DNA of 55,290 nucleotides from Alicyclobacillus hesperidum (GCF_900107035.1 NZ_FNOJ01000019.1:1-55290), one strand, 5' to 3'. Positions 1 through 10,801 are shown, counted from the first letter of the stretch. The notes: generated from the letters alone by a model not told the origin. Made by a program: numbers and translations.

Positions 1-105
1 GGTCACTTGAAATCTTCTCGAAGGTTGGGGTGAAGTCCTTTTTCATGTCTTCACACCCCTTGTCCTACAAGGCCTTATAAATCTGCAAAACGCTCGCTTC
101 CGTAT

Positions 106-786
106 GTGACCTCGGTGAATCTCGCCTGTGGCTTACATGCAGGAGATCCGCATGTCATGTGGACGAGCGTCAACCTCGCCATCGATGCTGGGGTCGCCAT
201 CGGCGCTCATCCTGGATACCCTGATTTACAAGGCTTTGGGCGACGAGACATGGGACTTTCGGCCAAGGAAGTGTACGTCTATGTGCTCTACCAAATCGGG
301 GCCCTCTCGGGCTTCCTGCGCTCCGCAGGCACGACCTTGCACCACCTGAAGCCGCACGGCGCTTTATACAATCGCGCGGCTGTCGATCCGGAGATCGCTC
401 ACGCCATTGTGCAGGCGGTCGCCGATTTTGATCCGGCGCTCGCCTTGTACGCGCCATTTGCCAGTTGCATGGCAAACGCGGGAGGGGAGTCCGGCCTGAC
501 CGTCTGCCACGAAGTCTTTGCGGATCGGCGTTATGAGGCGGACGGACGACTGACACCGCGCCGGCACCCAGATGCGCTCATTGAAGATCCGGAGGAAGCC
601 TGTGAACAGGTACTAACCATGATTTGTGACGGGAAAGTGCGTGCCCGAACCGGCGAATGGGTCGAGGTGCGGGCAGACACGGTTTGTCTTCACGGCGATG
701 GGACGGGGGCATTAGCCTTTGCCAAACGCATTCGCGACCGCCTCGCGGCAGCAGGCGTGCGCGTAGCGACATACACAAACGCTTAA
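106..786 (+). pseudogene. pxpA: 5-oxoprolinase subunit A (PxpA, LamB/YcsF family), 5'-truncated
   Basis: The frame matches the PxpA/LamB-YcsF family from the segment LPYVTSVNLACGLHAGDP onward, including the HLKPHGALYN and CLHGDG motifs, to the normal C-terminus. PxpA works with PxpB and PxpC to open 5-oxoproline with ATP. The family normally begins with about 30 more residues carrying a conserved DLNCDxGE motif. Here the same frame is closed by TGA at 31-33, and I cannot find that motif in any frame of bases 1-105. The only initiation codon near the edge of similarity is GTG at 106, with no clear ribosome-binding site. No pxpB or pxpC lies beside it. I therefore read it as a decayed or rearranged remnant. 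A short open frame from position 3 to a TAA at 78-80 could be the tail of an upstream gene. Confidence 0.65.
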
Positions 787-806
787 TCGAAGGGATTGGG
801 GAAGAG

Positions 807-1595
807 ATGGAAGCCTCGTTTATCAGTTGGCGTGTCGAAAGTGAAGTCGGCGTCTTGACGCTTAACCGGCCGCAGTCGCGCAATGCCCTGAGCCGGGCCG
901 TGTTGTCGGAGCTTGGCGCACACCTCGCGATGTTGGTCGGCAATTCGGAAGTCCGCGCTCTGGTCATTCGCGGCGAGGGAAAAATGTTTTGCGCGGGGGC
1001 GGACATCGGGGAGATGCAAGGGCTCTCTCCTGCGGAGGCAGAGTCGTTTGCACGACTCGGCCAACGGATTTTTTCCGCACTTGAGCAGTTGCCTATTCCG
1101 GTTGTCGCACTGGTGCACGGTGGGGCCTTCGGCGGCGGACTGGAATTGGCGCTTGCCTGTGATATCCGATTTGCTGCTACGGGTACGCAGTTTGCGCTGC
1201 CTGAGGTTGGGCTTGGCATCAATCCCGGCTTTGGTGGCACATTCCGCCTGCCGCGCACGATTGGACTCGGCCGTGCACTTCCGATGATGCTGCTCGGGGA
1301 GCGCATCACTGCCGACGAGGCGCTGACTTATGGCCTTGTGTCGCGGGTCGTGCCGGAAGAAGAACTCGTTATGGCAGGCATGGAACTGGCGAAGCGACTT
1401 GCAGGTCAGTCGGCGTCGGCGGTGGCGGCCATCAAGCGCCTGGCTTACCTAGGTGCAGGTAGCGATCCGCAGCGGGCACAGACCCTGGAGGCTGCGCAGT
1501 TTGGCCTGTGTTTTGCGACGCCCGATGCCCGCGAAGGCATGGCGGCATTTCGCGAGAAGCGCAAACCAGAGTTCGGCGGATCGAAACCGATGTGA
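807..1595 (+). CDS. enoyl-CoA hydratase/isomerase family protein
   Basis: A 262-residue crotonase-fold protein, the usual length for enoyl-CoA hydratases, which add water across the double bond of 2-enoyl-CoA in beta-oxidation or related acyl-CoA pathways. The oxyanion-hole segment CAGADIGEM lies at residues 62-70. Both glutamates used by true hydratases are present: Glu113 in GGGLELALACD and Glu133 in LPEVGLG. The frame is open further upstream, but ATG at 807 has a purine-rich AGGGATTGGGGA before it and gives the normal family N-terminus. It starts 20 bases after the pxpA remnant on the same strand. Substrate chain length cannot be read from the sequence. Confidence 0.88.
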   Translation: MEASFISWRVESEVGVLTLNRPQSRNALSRAVLSELGAHLAMLVGNSEVRALVIRGEGKMFCAGADIGEMQGLSPAEAESFARLGQRIFSALEQLPIPVVALVHGGAFGGGLELALACDIRFAATGTQFALPEVGLGINPGFGGTFRLPRTIGLGRALPMMLLGERITADEALTYGLVSRVVPEEELVMAGMELAKRLAGQSASAVAAIKRLAYLGAGSDPQRAQTLEAAQFGLCFATPDAREGMAAFREKRKPEFGGSKPM

Positions 1596-1745
1596 GCAGT
1601 TGTCTGTCGCGTAGCTTTGTACAGGCCAGGCCATTGTGTGGATGTACCTATAGTTGGGTAAAATGGTTGCAGAAACTGACGGGTGAACCGATTTCAGAGG
1701 CCGATTTGGTGGTCTAAACACATAGCGTCACCACATTGGCTGTGC

Positions 1746-1751
1746 TATAAT
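1746..1751 (+). promoter_or_regulatory. rpoE promoter, -10 element
   Basis: A perfect TATAAT lies 64 bases upstream of the rpoE start codon, in the only intergenic stretch before it. The region 17 bases further upstream (TAGCGT) is a poor -35 match, so the assignment rests on the -10 box and its position. Confidence 0.5.
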
Positions 1752-1815
1752 CCATGTATTTGTGATGGGTAGGCGTGGTTGGTGTAGCAGCCCGGTGAGA
1801 AGGGAAGGTCGTAAC

Positions 1816-2337
1816 ATGGCAATTGCGTTGGCGCGGCCGGATCACGAGATTCAGCAAATGCCTTTGGTCGAACTCGTGTACGAGATTCTCAAGGCCCGCA
1901 AGGAGCCAATCTATTTTCGTGAAATCATGAAGGAAATTCAGGACTTGCGCCACATGTCGGACGATGAAGTCAAAGAGGTCATCGCGCGAGTCTTTACGGA
2001 GATCAACATCGATGGGCGGTTTGTCTGCATCGGTCAGAACATTTGGGGGCTTAACCGCTGGTATCCGACTGACAGAACGGCAGAACGCCTCGGCGGCAAG
2101 AAGTTCATCCGCAAGACGGGCGACGCTTTCGGTGACGAGGACGAAGACGAAGAAGAATTTGAAGATAGCGTGCTCGATGAAGAGAGCGAGTACGAAGAGA
2201 TGCCGGTTGACGAGGAAGTTGGGTTCGACGAAACAGTCGACGAAGACGAGGAAGAAGTACTGGCAGAAGATGAAGACTATGAAGAATCACCGCTGTTCGA
2301 CGAGGATGAGGATGACGAGGAGGAAGAGGAGGACTGA
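1816..2337 (+). CDS. rpoE: DNA-directed RNA polymerase delta subunit
   Basis: A 173-residue protein. The N-terminal half (about 1-95) is the HARE-HTH-like delta domain, with the typical PIYFREIMKEI and IGQNIWGLNRWYP segments. The C-terminal 70 residues are almost entirely Asp and Glu. This basic-domain plus polyanionic-tail design is diagnostic for the delta subunit of Firmicutes RNA polymerase, which increases recycling and sensitivity to initiating nucleotide levels. ATG 1816 follows GAGAAGGGAAGG; the open frame starts at 1762 but lacks a ribosome-binding site there. It precedes pyrG as in B. subtilis. A long run of GA-rich codons at the 3' end makes shadow frames in this stretch unreliable. 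Confidence 0.95.
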   Translation: MAIALARPDHEIQQMPLVELVYEILKARKEPIYFREIMKEIQDLRHMSDDEVKEVIARVFTEINIDGRFVCIGQNIWGLNRWYPTDRTAERLGGKKFIRKTGDAFGDEDEDEEEFEDSVLDEESEYEEMPVDEEVGFDETVDEDEEEVLAEDEDYEESPLFDEDEDDEEEEED

Positions 2338-4053
<1,716 letters not shown>

Positions 4054-4113
4054 CGCAGACGGCCGCAGGACGACGGTCAACCCTTGATCTGGTTTCGCCA
4101 GAACAGGCTTGAC

Positions 4114-4140
4114 AGGAGTTCTTTTCAGGTGTGCCGAACA
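4114..4140 (+). promoter_or_regulatory. possible sigma-H promoter and Spo0A box upstream of spo0F
   Basis: AGGAGTT (4114-4120) and GAACA (4136-4140), 15 bases apart, resemble the sigma-H pattern AGGANNT and GAAT. TGCCGAA at 4132-4138 fits the Spo0A box TGNCGAA. In B. subtilis, spo0F is under sigma-H and Spo0A control. Both matches are short, so this is tentative. Confidence 0.35.
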
Positions 4141-4179
4141 ATACTCATGACGAGTTGAGCTAACGAAGAGGGTGTTTGC

Positions 4180-4542
4180 ATGGCGTACAAGGTACTGGTT
4201 GTCGACGACCAGTTTGGCATCCGAGTCCTTCTTCAAGAAGTGTTGCAGCGGGAAGGATATGAAATTTTCCAGGCGCCAAACGGGGTAACTGCGCTGCAAA
4301 TCGCGGAGCAAGAGAAGCCTGACCTGATCCTGCTGGACATGAAGATTCCCGGCATGGATGGGCTCGAGATTTTGCGCAACATCCGGAAACTCGAGCTGGA
4401 CTCCAAGGTCATCATGATGACGGCGTACGGCGAATTGGATTTGATTCATGAAGCGATGGAAATGGGCGCTGTCGCGCATTTTACGAAGCCATTTGACATT
4501 GATGAATTGCGCCGCGCTGTTCGATCGCAATTGGACAGTTAG
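4180..4542 (+). CDS. spo0F: sporulation initiation phosphotransferase Spo0F
   Basis: A stand-alone receiver domain of 120 residues with no output domain, as expected for Spo0F, the phosphorelay intermediate that accepts phosphate from sporulation kinases and passes it to Spo0B. The acidic pocket Asp9-Asp10, phosphoacceptor Asp53 in [13 protein letters not shown], Thr81 and Lys103 (FTKPF) are all present. Its place between pyrG and tal matches the B. subtilis locus, although fbaA, which normally follows, is absent. The start is ATG 4180, preceded by AACGAAGAGGGTG. Confidence 0.93.
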   Translation: MAYKVLVVDDQFGIRVLLQEVLQREGYEIFQAPNGVTALQIAEQEKPDLILLDMKIPGMDGLEILRNIRKLELDSKVIMMTAYGELDLIHEAMEMGAVAHFTKPFDIDELRRAVRSQLDS

Positions 4543-4709
4543 CGAGGCGAGTTTTACAATGGACAAGGCTGCTTCGGAGAGATGATCCCGCGTGAACATG
4601 GTATGATATATCCGTAAAGAAGTCGTCCGGCGGTTCATCTCGCATGAGGCGGGCGGCCGCAGAACCCTGCGGGCGGCTCCATAAACAGTCTAGGAGAGGA
4701 TGAGGAGCA

Positions 4710-5357
4710 ATGAAGTTTTTCATTGACACCGCGAATGTCGACGAGATCCGTCGCGCGGCGGAGATGGGGATTTTGAGCGGCGTCACGACCAACCCGAGCC
4801 TCGTGGCGAAAGAGGGTCGCGATTTCGTTCAAGTGTTGAAGGAAATCGTCGAGATCGTCGACGGGCCCATCAGCGCAGAGGTTGTCAGCCTCGATGCGAA
4901 GGGCATGGTGGAAGAAGCGCTCCCACTCGCGGAGATTCATAAAAACATTGTCATCAAGGTGCCGATGACGGTCGAGGGCTTGAAGGCCGTGCATCAATTG
5001 GCTCAACGCGGCATTCGCACCAACGTCACCTTGATTTTCAGCGCGAACCAAGCGCTGATGGCAGCACGTGCAGGTGCGGCATTTGTCAGCCCGTTCATTG
5101 GCCGTTTGGACGATATCAGTGTCGACGGCGTCGAGTTGATTGCGGACATCGCTCAGATTTTCGATATTCACGGCATTGAGACTGAAATTATTGCCGCAAG
5201 CGTACGCCATCCGATGCACGTCACGCAGGCTGCAAAAGCAGGCGCTCATATCGCGACGATTCCATTTGCTGTGTACGACCAAATGGTCAAGCACCCATTG
5301 ACGGATCGCGGTATCGAACGCTTCCTGGCAGACTGGAGCAAACTTCAAAAGAAGTAA
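4710..5357 (+). CDS. tal: transaldolase (small type) / fructose-6-phosphate aldolase-like
   Basis: A 215-residue TIM-barrel enzyme of the short transaldolase group (YwjH type), acting in the non-oxidative pentose phosphate pathway. It starts [13 protein letters not shown], contains [13 protein letters not shown], and carries the Schiff-base lysine Lys83 in NIVIKVPMT. The usual GRLDDI segment follows near residue 130. ATG 4710 follows TAGGAGAGGATGAGGAGC. It lies downstream of spo0F and ends in a clear terminator, so it probably ends a transcription unit. The small family also contains fructose-6-phosphate aldolases, which cannot be separated here by eye. Confidence 0.93.
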   Translation: MKFFIDTANVDEIRRAAEMGILSGVTTNPSLVAKEGRDFVQVLKEIVEIVDGPISAEVVSLDAKGMVEEALPLAEIHKNIVIKVPMTVEGLKAVHQLAQRGIRTNVTLIFSANQALMAARAGAAFVSPFIGRLDDISVDGVELIADIAQIFDIHGIETEIIAASVRHPMHVTQAAKAGAHIATIPFAVYDQMVKHPLTDRGIERFLADWSKLQKK

Positions 5358-5364
5358 AGCCGAT

Positions 5365-5394
5365 GGGCACCGGGTTCGCCGGTGCCCGATTTTG
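5365..5394 (+). terminator. rho-independent terminator after tal
   Basis: A perfect 9-bp stem GGGCACCGG/CCGGTGCCC with loop GTTCG is followed by GATTTTG, 8 bases after the tal stop codon. Confidence 0.88.
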
Positions 5395-5666
5395 TGTACT
5401 CTTCGCGACGATACACGTCCACCGCTTGTGAAACGGCCCGCAGCTGTTTATACTACATATAGCCGCAGAATCATTCGATTCCGTGGGGGGATACGCTTCA
5501 TCTTCCGTGCACCTCATCATTGGCGCACACGTACACCTCTCTCATCTCGTTTCCTGATGTGCTGAATCGGACAATGAAAGAGTGTAGCTAGAACGCCTCA
5601 AACATGCGAAAAGCCAATCCGGTCCCCAGAAGTACATGGATACAAACGCTTGCATACAAACGGCTG
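5395..5666. other. intergenic region without a recognised gene
   Basis: About 270 bases between the tal terminator and the rho promoter. I see no credible coding frame: the longest minus-strand frame here has no ribosome-binding site and runs into rho. No structured RNA was recognised. Confidence 0.5.
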
Positions 5667-5695
5667 TTAACAGGGCAGTCGGTTTGTTTGATATA
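5667..5695 (+). promoter_or_regulatory. sigma-A-type promoter for rho
   Basis: TTAACA (5667-5672) and GATATA (5690-5695) are separated by 17 bases and lie about 60 bases before the rho start codon. These are good -35 and acceptable -10 matches at ideal spacing. Confidence 0.6.
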
Positions 5696-5756
5696 GATGT
5701 GCAAATGTAGATCGAGGTTGATATGAGACAGCGTAAAAAGAATGTGAGGGACGATT

Positions 5757-7052
5757 TTGGATATTCGTGAACTCGAAGAGAAAAAGCTGACGGAGTTATA
5801 CAAGTATGCGAAAGAGTTTCAAATCCCGTATTACGGGACCATGAAGAAAAAAGAACTCATTTTTGCCATTCTTAAGGCGCAAGCGGAGCGCGACGGCCTG
5901 ATGTTTGCGGCTGGCGTCCTCGAAATCATGCCGGATGGTTACGGCTTTTTGCGGCCAGTTGGATACCTTCCGAGTCAGGAAGACATCTATGTGGCGGCGT
6001 CGCAAATTCGCCGTTTTGACCTGCGCACCGGTGACCTCGTCAGTGGCAAGGTTCGCCCGCCCAAGGAGAATGAACGATATTTTGGCCTGCTTCACGTCGA
6101 AGCTGTCAACGGCTATAGTCCGGAAGCCGCTGCCGAACGCCTGCACTTCCCGGCACTCACGCCACTCTTCCCAAGTGAGCGCATCATCATGGAGACAACT
6201 CCCGAAAAACTTGCGACGCGCGTGATTGACTTGTTTGCGCCTATTGGATTCGGGCAGCGCGGACTTATCGTGGCGCCGCCAAAGGCGGGCAAGACGGTAC
6301 TTCTCAAGGAGATTGCAAATAGTATCGCGGCCAACTACCCAGAAGCGCATTTGTTTGTCCTTTTGATTGATGAACGCCCGGAAGAAGTCACAGACATGCA
6401 AAGGTCCGTGAAAGGTGAAGTTGTGGCGTCCACGTTTGACGAACTTCCTGAAAATCACATTAAGGTCTCCGAACTGGTACTTGAACGAGCCCTTCGCCTC
6501 GTTGAGCACAAGCAAAATGTGGTTATCCTCCTCGACAGCTTGACTAGGCTTGCGCGCGCATATAACCTTGTCGTGCCTCCGTCTGGACGCACGCTTTCTG
6601 GTGGTATTGATCCCGCTGCATTTCACAGGCCGAAGCGATTCTTCGGTGCAGCCCGCAATGTCGAGGAGGGTGGCAGCCTGACCATTCTGGCGACCGCCTT
6701 GATCGATACCGGATCGCGCATGGACGACGTCATTTACGAGGAATTTAAAGGTACCGGCAATATGGAATTGCATCTTGACCGGAAGTTGGCTGAAAAACGT
6801 GTCTTCCCGTCGCTCGATATCCGCCGCTCGGGCACGCGCCGCGAGGAGGCTTTGATGCCGAAAGATGAGTTGGAGAAGGTTTGGGCAATTCGTAAGTCGA
6901 TGGGTGACAACCAGGACTTTACAGAGATGTTTTTGCGCAAGTTTAAGCATTACAAGACGAACAAAGAGTTTCTTGATAGCTTATCTCTCAACCGTCCTGC
7001 GGAGCGCAAGCCCGCTACGTCAGCAAATCCACCGGTCGGAGCGCAAAGCTGA
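5757..7052 (+). CDS. rho: transcription termination factor Rho
   Basis: A 431-residue Rho helicase. The N-terminal Rho_N helical module (about 1-45) is followed by the cold-shock-like RNA-binding domain ([15 protein letters not shown]). The RecA-like ATPase core has Walker A APPKAGKT at about 173-180 and Walker [17 protein letters not shown]. The hexameric enzyme unwinds RNA-DNA hybrids to end transcription. The start is TTG 5757: an in-frame TGA at 5745 excludes anything upstream, and GTGAGGG lies 8 bases before it. The 20-residue tail after LSLNRP is Pro/Ala-rich. B. subtilis has murAA and glpX between tal and rho; both are absent. Confidence 0.96.
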   Translation: MDIRELEEKKLTELYKYAKEFQIPYYGTMKKKELIFAILKAQAERDGLMFAAGVLEIMPDGYGFLRPVGYLPSQEDIYVAASQIRRFDLRTGDLVSGKVRPPKENERYFGLLHVEAVNGYSPEAAAERLHFPALTPLFPSERIIMETTPEKLATRVIDLFAPIGFGQRGLIVAPPKAGKTVLLKEIANSIAANYPEAHLFVLLIDERPEEVTDMQRSVKGEVVASTFDELPENHIKVSELVLERALRLVEHKQNVVILLDSLTRLARAYNLVVPPSGRTLSGGIDPAAFHRPKRFFGAARNVEEGGSLTILATALIDTGSRMDDVIYEEFKGTGNMELHLDRKLAEKRVFPSLDIRRSGTRREEALMPKDELEKVWAIRKSMGDNQDFTEMFLRKFKHYKTNKEFLDSLSLNRPAERKPATSANPPVGAQS

Positions 7053-7113
7053 TTTCGCCTGTTTGTCCCGATGATATCCCGTTAAGTGATCAGTACGGTC
7101 GAACGTACGTCGC

Positions 7114-7145
7114 AAAAAAGCCCACAGGCGGGCAGGCCCGTGGGC
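7114..7145 (-). terminator. rho-independent terminator of the secreted peptide gene
   Basis: GCCCAC/GTGGGC forms the outer stem, with an additional inner GG/CC pair. Read on the minus strand, the hairpin is followed by a run of six T (AAAAAA at 7114-7119 on the plus strand). It lies 26 bases after the stop codon of the minus-strand gene at 7171-7356. On the plus strand it lacks a T-run. Confidence 0.75.
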
Positions 7146-7170
7146 AATTCTGGCGGGTGTCATACACGGC

Positions 7171-7356
7171 TTACTCCCAATCGTCATCCGGCCAATCAGG
7201 CAGGAAGCCAAATGACGGGATGGCTGTAGACGTTGTGGTTGCAGCGGTTACGGTGCCAGGTGCATTGTGGCTGGCAACCGCGGCGTACGCCGGGCTTGCC
7301 ATGACAAACAATGAACCTATGACGCCCAGACAGGAAATCACGAATTTGTTCTTCAT
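7171..7356 (-). CDS. small secreted peptide precursor, function unknown
   Basis: A 61-residue protein with a clear Sec signal peptide: positively charged start (MKNK), hydrophobic core, and a likely AxA cleavage site SPAYA/AV near residue 25. The mature part would be about 36 residues, with a Thr/Ala-rich middle and the acidic, tryptophan-rich C-terminus PDWPDDDWE. ATG 7356 is chosen over ATG 7362 because AAAGGA lies 9 bases before it. The gene is opposite in direction to rho and rpmE and has its own terminator, which argues that it is real. I do not recognise the family; a signalling or surface peptide is possible but unproven. Confidence 0.7.
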   Translation of the reverse strand: MKNKFVISCLGVIGSLFVMASPAYAAVASHNAPGTVTAATTTSTAIPSFGFLPDWPDDDWE

Positions 7357-7537
7357 CTGCATCCATCCTTTGCATTGTGTTGTGCTGCGAGTTCAGGATA
7401 CTGGGCATCCGAGTTTGTCTCCATAACGGGCAGAAAACATTTGATTCATATCGAAAAAGTTCTCCAAAGTTATATGCGTGATCGCCAACTGTAAAATGGC
7501 GTGCATGTATATTCCAAAAGGCAGATGGCCATATTGC

Positions 7538-7566
7538 GTGACATATCACTGCATCTTTGTTATAAT
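7538..7566 (+). promoter_or_regulatory. sigma-A promoter for rpmE
   Basis: GTGACA (7538-7543) and a perfect TATAAT (7561-7566) with a 17-base spacer, 39 bases upstream of the rpmE start codon. Confidence 0.8.
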
Positions 7567-7605
7567 TCATTGCAGTGTGTTTTAACGAGATAGGGGTGAA
7601 CAAAT

Positions 7606-7815
7606 ATGAAAACGGGTATTCATCCGTCCTACCATACAGTCACCGTGACGTGTGCTTGCGGCGAAACGTTTGAAACGGGTTCGACCAAAGAGGCGATTCG
7701 CGTAGAAATTTGCTCGAAGTGCCATCCGTTTTTCACGGGCAAGCAGAAGTTGATCGACGCGGGCGGCCGTGTGGACAAGTTCAACAAGAAGTACGGTTTG
7801 CAAACACAGCGGTAA
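7606..7815 (+). CDS. rpmE: 50S ribosomal protein L31, zinc-binding form
   Basis: A 69-residue L31 protein starting [10 protein letters not shown]. It carries four cysteines, Cys16, Cys18, Cys36 and Cys39 (CACG and CSKCHPF), so it is the zinc-containing C+ form rather than the zinc-free YtiA-type paralogue. AGGGGTG precedes ATG 7606. It has its own sigma-A promoter and lies between rho and prfA as in other Bacilli; the usual tdk is missing. Confidence 0.96.
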   Translation: MKTGIHPSYHTVTVTCACGETFETGSTKEAIRVEICSKCHPFFTGKQKLIDAGGRVDKFNKKYGLQTQR

Positions 7816-7828
7816 TGAGCGTGCAGCG

Positions 7829-7900
7829 AAAAAGCCATGGTTGGCTCCATGGCCGCCCGGCGACGGCGCGGCGTTTGGCGGAGTTGACTTTGGCTTTTTT
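7829..7900. terminator. candidate terminator between rpmE and prfA
   Basis: AAAAAGCCA (7829-7837) is complementary to TGGCTTTTT (7891-7899), enclosing GC-rich inner hairpins. A GCCATGG/CCATGGC hairpin sits at the left end and would read as a terminator with TTTTT on the minus strand. The long imperfect stem ends in six T on the plus strand. Confidence 0.45.
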
Positions 7901-7954
7901 GTCGTGCACGCATTTTCGTTATTTCGATGAGGCATGAGGCGGGAGGTGATGGCG

Positions 7955-9025
7955 ATGTTCGAACGTTTGGCAAGCATGGAGGAGCGCTATGAGCACCTGA
8001 GCGATTTGCTCTGTCGCCCTGAGGTGATGAACAACCCCGCCGAGCTGCGCACATACGCGAAGGAACAGGCGGATTTAGCGGAGACTGTTGCGGCGTATCG
8101 CCAGTGGAAGCAGGTTGGCGGCGCGATCGAAGAGGCGAAGGCGATGCTGCAGGAGAAGCTGGACGAGGAGATGCGCGAATTTGTGCGTGCAGAACTCGAC
8201 GAATTGCAGGCCGAGCGGGCGAGGCTCGAGGAACAACTGCAAATCTTGCTTTTGCCGAAAGACCCAAATGACGATAAGGACGTGTTTCTAGAAATTCGGG
8301 CGGCGGCTGGCGGCGAAGAGGCAGCTTTGTTCGCCGGCACATTGTTGCGCATGTACCAACGTTATGCGGAAGCAAATGGCTGGAAGGTGGAAGTCATCGA
8401 CGCCAACTACACCGACATGGGCGGCTTTCGCGAAGTGACGATGGCCATCCATGGCAAGGGCGCGTTTTCCAAATTGAAGTTTGAGAGCGGGACGCATCGC
8501 GTGCAACGGGTTCCCGTTACGGAGTCGGGCGGTCGCATCCACACGTCGACGGCGACGGTCGCTGTCTTGCCCGAGGTGGAAGAGGTCGAGATCGACGTCC
8601 AGGAGAAAGACATTCGCATCGACACGTTTTGCTCCACGGGGCCCGGTGGCCAAAGCGTGAACACGACGCAATCGGCCGTGCGGATCACGCACTTGCCTAC
8701 GGGCATCGTCGTCTCGTGCCAAGATGAGAAATCGCAGTTGAAAAACCGCGAGAAGGCGATGCGCGTCCTGCGCGCCCGGCTGTACGAAAAGGCGATGCGC
8801 GAGCAGCAGGAGGAACAGGCGGCGGCGCGCCGGAGCCAGGTCGGGACAGGGGACCGCAGTGAACGCATCCGCACGTATAACTTCCCGCAAAGTCGTGTCA
8901 CGGATCACCGGATTGGCCTGACGCTGCACAGATTGGAGGCCGTCCTCGACGGCGACTTGGACGAAATCATTCAAGGGCTCATCGTCGCGGATCGGGCCGC
9001 CATGTTGCAGGCGGAAGAGGCATGA
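7955..9025 (+). CDS. prfA: peptide chain release factor 1
   Basis: A 356-residue class I release factor recognising UAA and UAG. The catalytic Gly-Gly-Gln lies at residues 231-233 ([14 protein letters not shown]), and the stretch [18 protein letters not shown] is typical of RF1. The frame has ATG codons at 7934, 7949 and 7955; GGGAGGTG at 7941-7948 fits only the last at normal distance and gives the standard start [12 protein letters not shown]. Its stop codon overlaps the prmC start (ATGA), so the factor and its methyltransferase are translationally coupled. Confidence 0.96.
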   Translation: MFERLASMEERYEHLSDLLCRPEVMNNPAELRTYAKEQADLAETVAAYRQWKQVGGAIEEAKAMLQEKLDEEMREFVRAELDELQAERARLEEQLQILLLPKDPNDDKDVFLEIRAAAGGEEAALFAGTLLRMYQRYAEANGWKVEVIDANYTDMGGFREVTMAIHGKGAFSKLKFESGTHRVQRVPVTESGGRIHTSTATVAVLPEVEEVEIDVQEKDIRIDTFCSTGPGGQSVNTTQSAVRITHLPTGIVVSCQDEKSQLKNREKAMRVLRARLYEKAMREQQEEQAAARRSQVGTGDRSERIRTYNFPQSRVTDHRIGLTLHRLEAVLDGDLDEIIQGLIVADRAAMLQAEEA

Positions 9026-9936
9026 CGAAGTCCGTGCACGTCGCGGCGTTGTTGCGCAGGCTGGCGGAGCAGTTGTCCAGGTCATCCGCCTATGTCGATC
9101 TCGCCCCTGACGAGCGTGTCCACCAGGCGCAGAATGAGGCGGAGCAAATCCTGCGCAGTGTTGCAGGTTGGACGCGTCTACAACTGCTTCAATCGCTACA
9201 GGAAGATGTCGATCCTAAGCTTGCCCGGTTGGTGGCCGAGATGGCGGCACGTAGGGCCTTCGGCGAGCCCATCGCCTATATCCTTGGCCGTGCCGACTTT
9301 TACGGCCACACCTTCGCCGTCCGTCCGGGGTGCCTCATCCCGCGCCCGGATACCGAAATCTTGGTGGACGCTGCCGTGTGCTTTTTACGCGCGTTGCCCG
9401 TGGGCGCGCAGGTTACGGACATCGGAACGGGCTCTGGTTGCATCGCCATCTCCATGCAGCTTGCGTGCCCGCAGGCGCGCGTGACTGGGGTCGATCGCGC
9501 CGCAGACGCGCTTGCCATCGCGAGAGAAAATGGGGAACGCCTAGGGGCCGACGTCGAGTGGGTGTTGGCTGATGGGCTAGAATGGTTGATTGCACAGGCT
9601 GCAACAGGGCGTCGATGGCACGCCATCGTCTCGAATCCGCCGTACATACCGAGTGCCGACATCGCTGGCCTGGAGCCGTCCGTGTCCGCATATGAACCGC
9701 GCCTCGCGCTCGATGGCGGCGCAGATGGGCTGATATTCTACAGGCAGTTTGCCGCCTTGCCACAAAGCGTGTTCGCTACCGGCAAGGCAGGATTGTTCCT
9801 TGAAGTCGGCTGCGGACAAGCGCCCGAGGTCGCAGATCTCTTTGCGCATTGGCGGGCAGATGGCTTTGCCATCGAAGTGACTCGCGATCTCCGCGGGATC
9901 GAACGCGTGGTGAAGATTGTTCGCCACGCGACCTAA
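9022..9936 (+). CDS. prmC: release factor glutamine methyltransferase
   Basis: A 304-residue SAM-dependent enzyme that methylates the glutamine of the GGQ motif in release factors. The N-terminal helical domain (about 1-95) carries [15 protein letters not shown]. The Rossmann domain has the SAM-binding [13 protein letters not shown], and the NPPY active-site motif lies at residues 205-208. It overlaps prfA by four bases, the usual arrangement. The start is ATG 9022 within the prfA stop. Confidence 0.95.
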   Translation: MTKSVHVAALLRRLAEQLSRSSAYVDLAPDERVHQAQNEAEQILRSVAGWTRLQLLQSLQEDVDPKLARLVAEMAARRAFGEPIAYILGRADFYGHTFAVRPGCLIPRPDTEILVDAAVCFLRALPVGAQVTDIGTGSGCIAISMQLACPQARVTGVDRAADALAIARENGERLGADVEWVLADGLEWLIAQAATGRRWHAIVSNPPYIPSADIAGLEPSVSAYEPRLALDGGADGLIFYRQFAALPQSVFATGKAGLFLEVGCGQAPEVADLFAHWRADGFAIEVTRDLRGIERVVKIVRHAT

Positions 9937-9992
9937 GGCAGGGAACGGGGCCTCACAGCCTTCGGCGAATCTAGCATTTTTTCTACCAGCCT

Positions 9993-10022
9993 GTTTAACT
10001 TCGCTAGCCTCTGACCATACTG
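9993..10022 (+). promoter_or_regulatory. sigma-F promoter for spoIIR
   Basis: GTTTA (9993-9997), a 15-base spacer and GACCATACTG (10013-10022) fit the sigma-F pattern GYWTA-N15/16-GGNNANANT with a single mismatch. It lies 30 bases before the spoIIR start, and spoIIR is a sigma-F gene in B. subtilis. Confidence 0.7.
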
Positions 10023-10051
10023 ACTGCTAGAGAATGCAGGAGGGATGGCAG

Positions 10052-10744
10052 ATGGGAGTCGCGAAGCGCTGGGTTGGGTTCTTGATGGCGGCGGCGTTGT
10101 GTATCGGAGCAGGGCGGACGGTGATGGCACATACAGCAGGCAGCGAGGCAAGCGACAACCTGTTGCATGGCATCGCGACGCCGCATGCCACGACGATTCC
10201 GCAGGACGCGTTGCGCTTGCGCATCATCGCAAACAGCGACAGTGCAGCAGACCAGACATTGAAGCTGGAGATTCGCAACGCAGTCGTGGAAGAAGTCGGC
10301 CAGCTCGTGCAGCATGCGACATCGGCCGCCGAGGCGAAGCAAATCGTCGAGGCGCATTTGGATCAGATTCGCGCGACTGCCGTTGCGGTGGAGCACCAGC
10401 ATGGCGTTTACGAGCCCATCTCGGCGAATGTTGGTGAGGTGCCGTTTCCAACCAAAATCTACGGCAACGACGTGTACCCTGCCGGCAATTATGACGCCTT
10501 GCGGATCATCATTGGCAAAGGGCAGGGGGCCAACTGGTGGTGTGTGCTCTATCCACCGCTTTGTTTCGTCGATATCACCGAGGGGGATGCCGTTCCCAAT
10601 ACCGGATCGTTCCCGGACTTGCCGCCGCTGGAGACCATTGATGTGCCGACGGCTTCGGGCAAAAAGCAACCTGTACAGGTGCGGTTGTGGACGGTCGATC
10701 ACGGTGAAGAAATCTACCATGCATTGACCCACATGTTTCACTAA
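10052..10744 (+). CDS. spoIIR: stage II sporulation protein R
   Basis: A 230-residue secreted signalling protein made in the forespore. In B. subtilis SpoIIR crosses the septum and triggers SpoIIGA to process pro-sigma-E in the mother cell. A signal peptide covers about residues 1-27 (ending TVMAHT). The family core includes LRLRIIANSDSAADQ, LKLEIRNAV and NWWCVLYPPLCFVD. ATG 10052 is preceded by AGGAGGG (10038-10044) at 7 bases; ATG 10034 lies before that site and is not the start. It sits between prmC and ywlC as in B. subtilis. Confidence 0.94.
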   Translation: MGVAKRWVGFLMAAALCIGAGRTVMAHTAGSEASDNLLHGIATPHATTIPQDALRLRIIANSDSAADQTLKLEIRNAVVEEVGQLVQHATSAAEAKQIVEAHLDQIRATAVAVEHQHGVYEPISANVGEVPFPTKIYGNDVYPAGNYDALRIIIGKGQGANWWCVLYPPLCFVDITEGDAVPNTGSFPDLPPLETIDVPTASGKKQPVQVRLWTVDHGEEIYHALTHMFH

Positions 10745-10801
10745 GAGATCATCAACGGCTCATCGCGTATGACAGATTTTGAAGGGCAGAGGAGGTTGGC
10801 C

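Noticed and set aside
578-1309. Minus-strand frame of 243 residues across pxpA and the hydratase
   Set aside because: It overlaps two recognisable plus-strand families and has Pro/Arg/Ser-rich shadow composition.
5588-5803. Minus-strand 71-residue frame before rho
   Set aside because: It overlaps the rho promoter and start, with no ribosome-binding site or recognisable domain.
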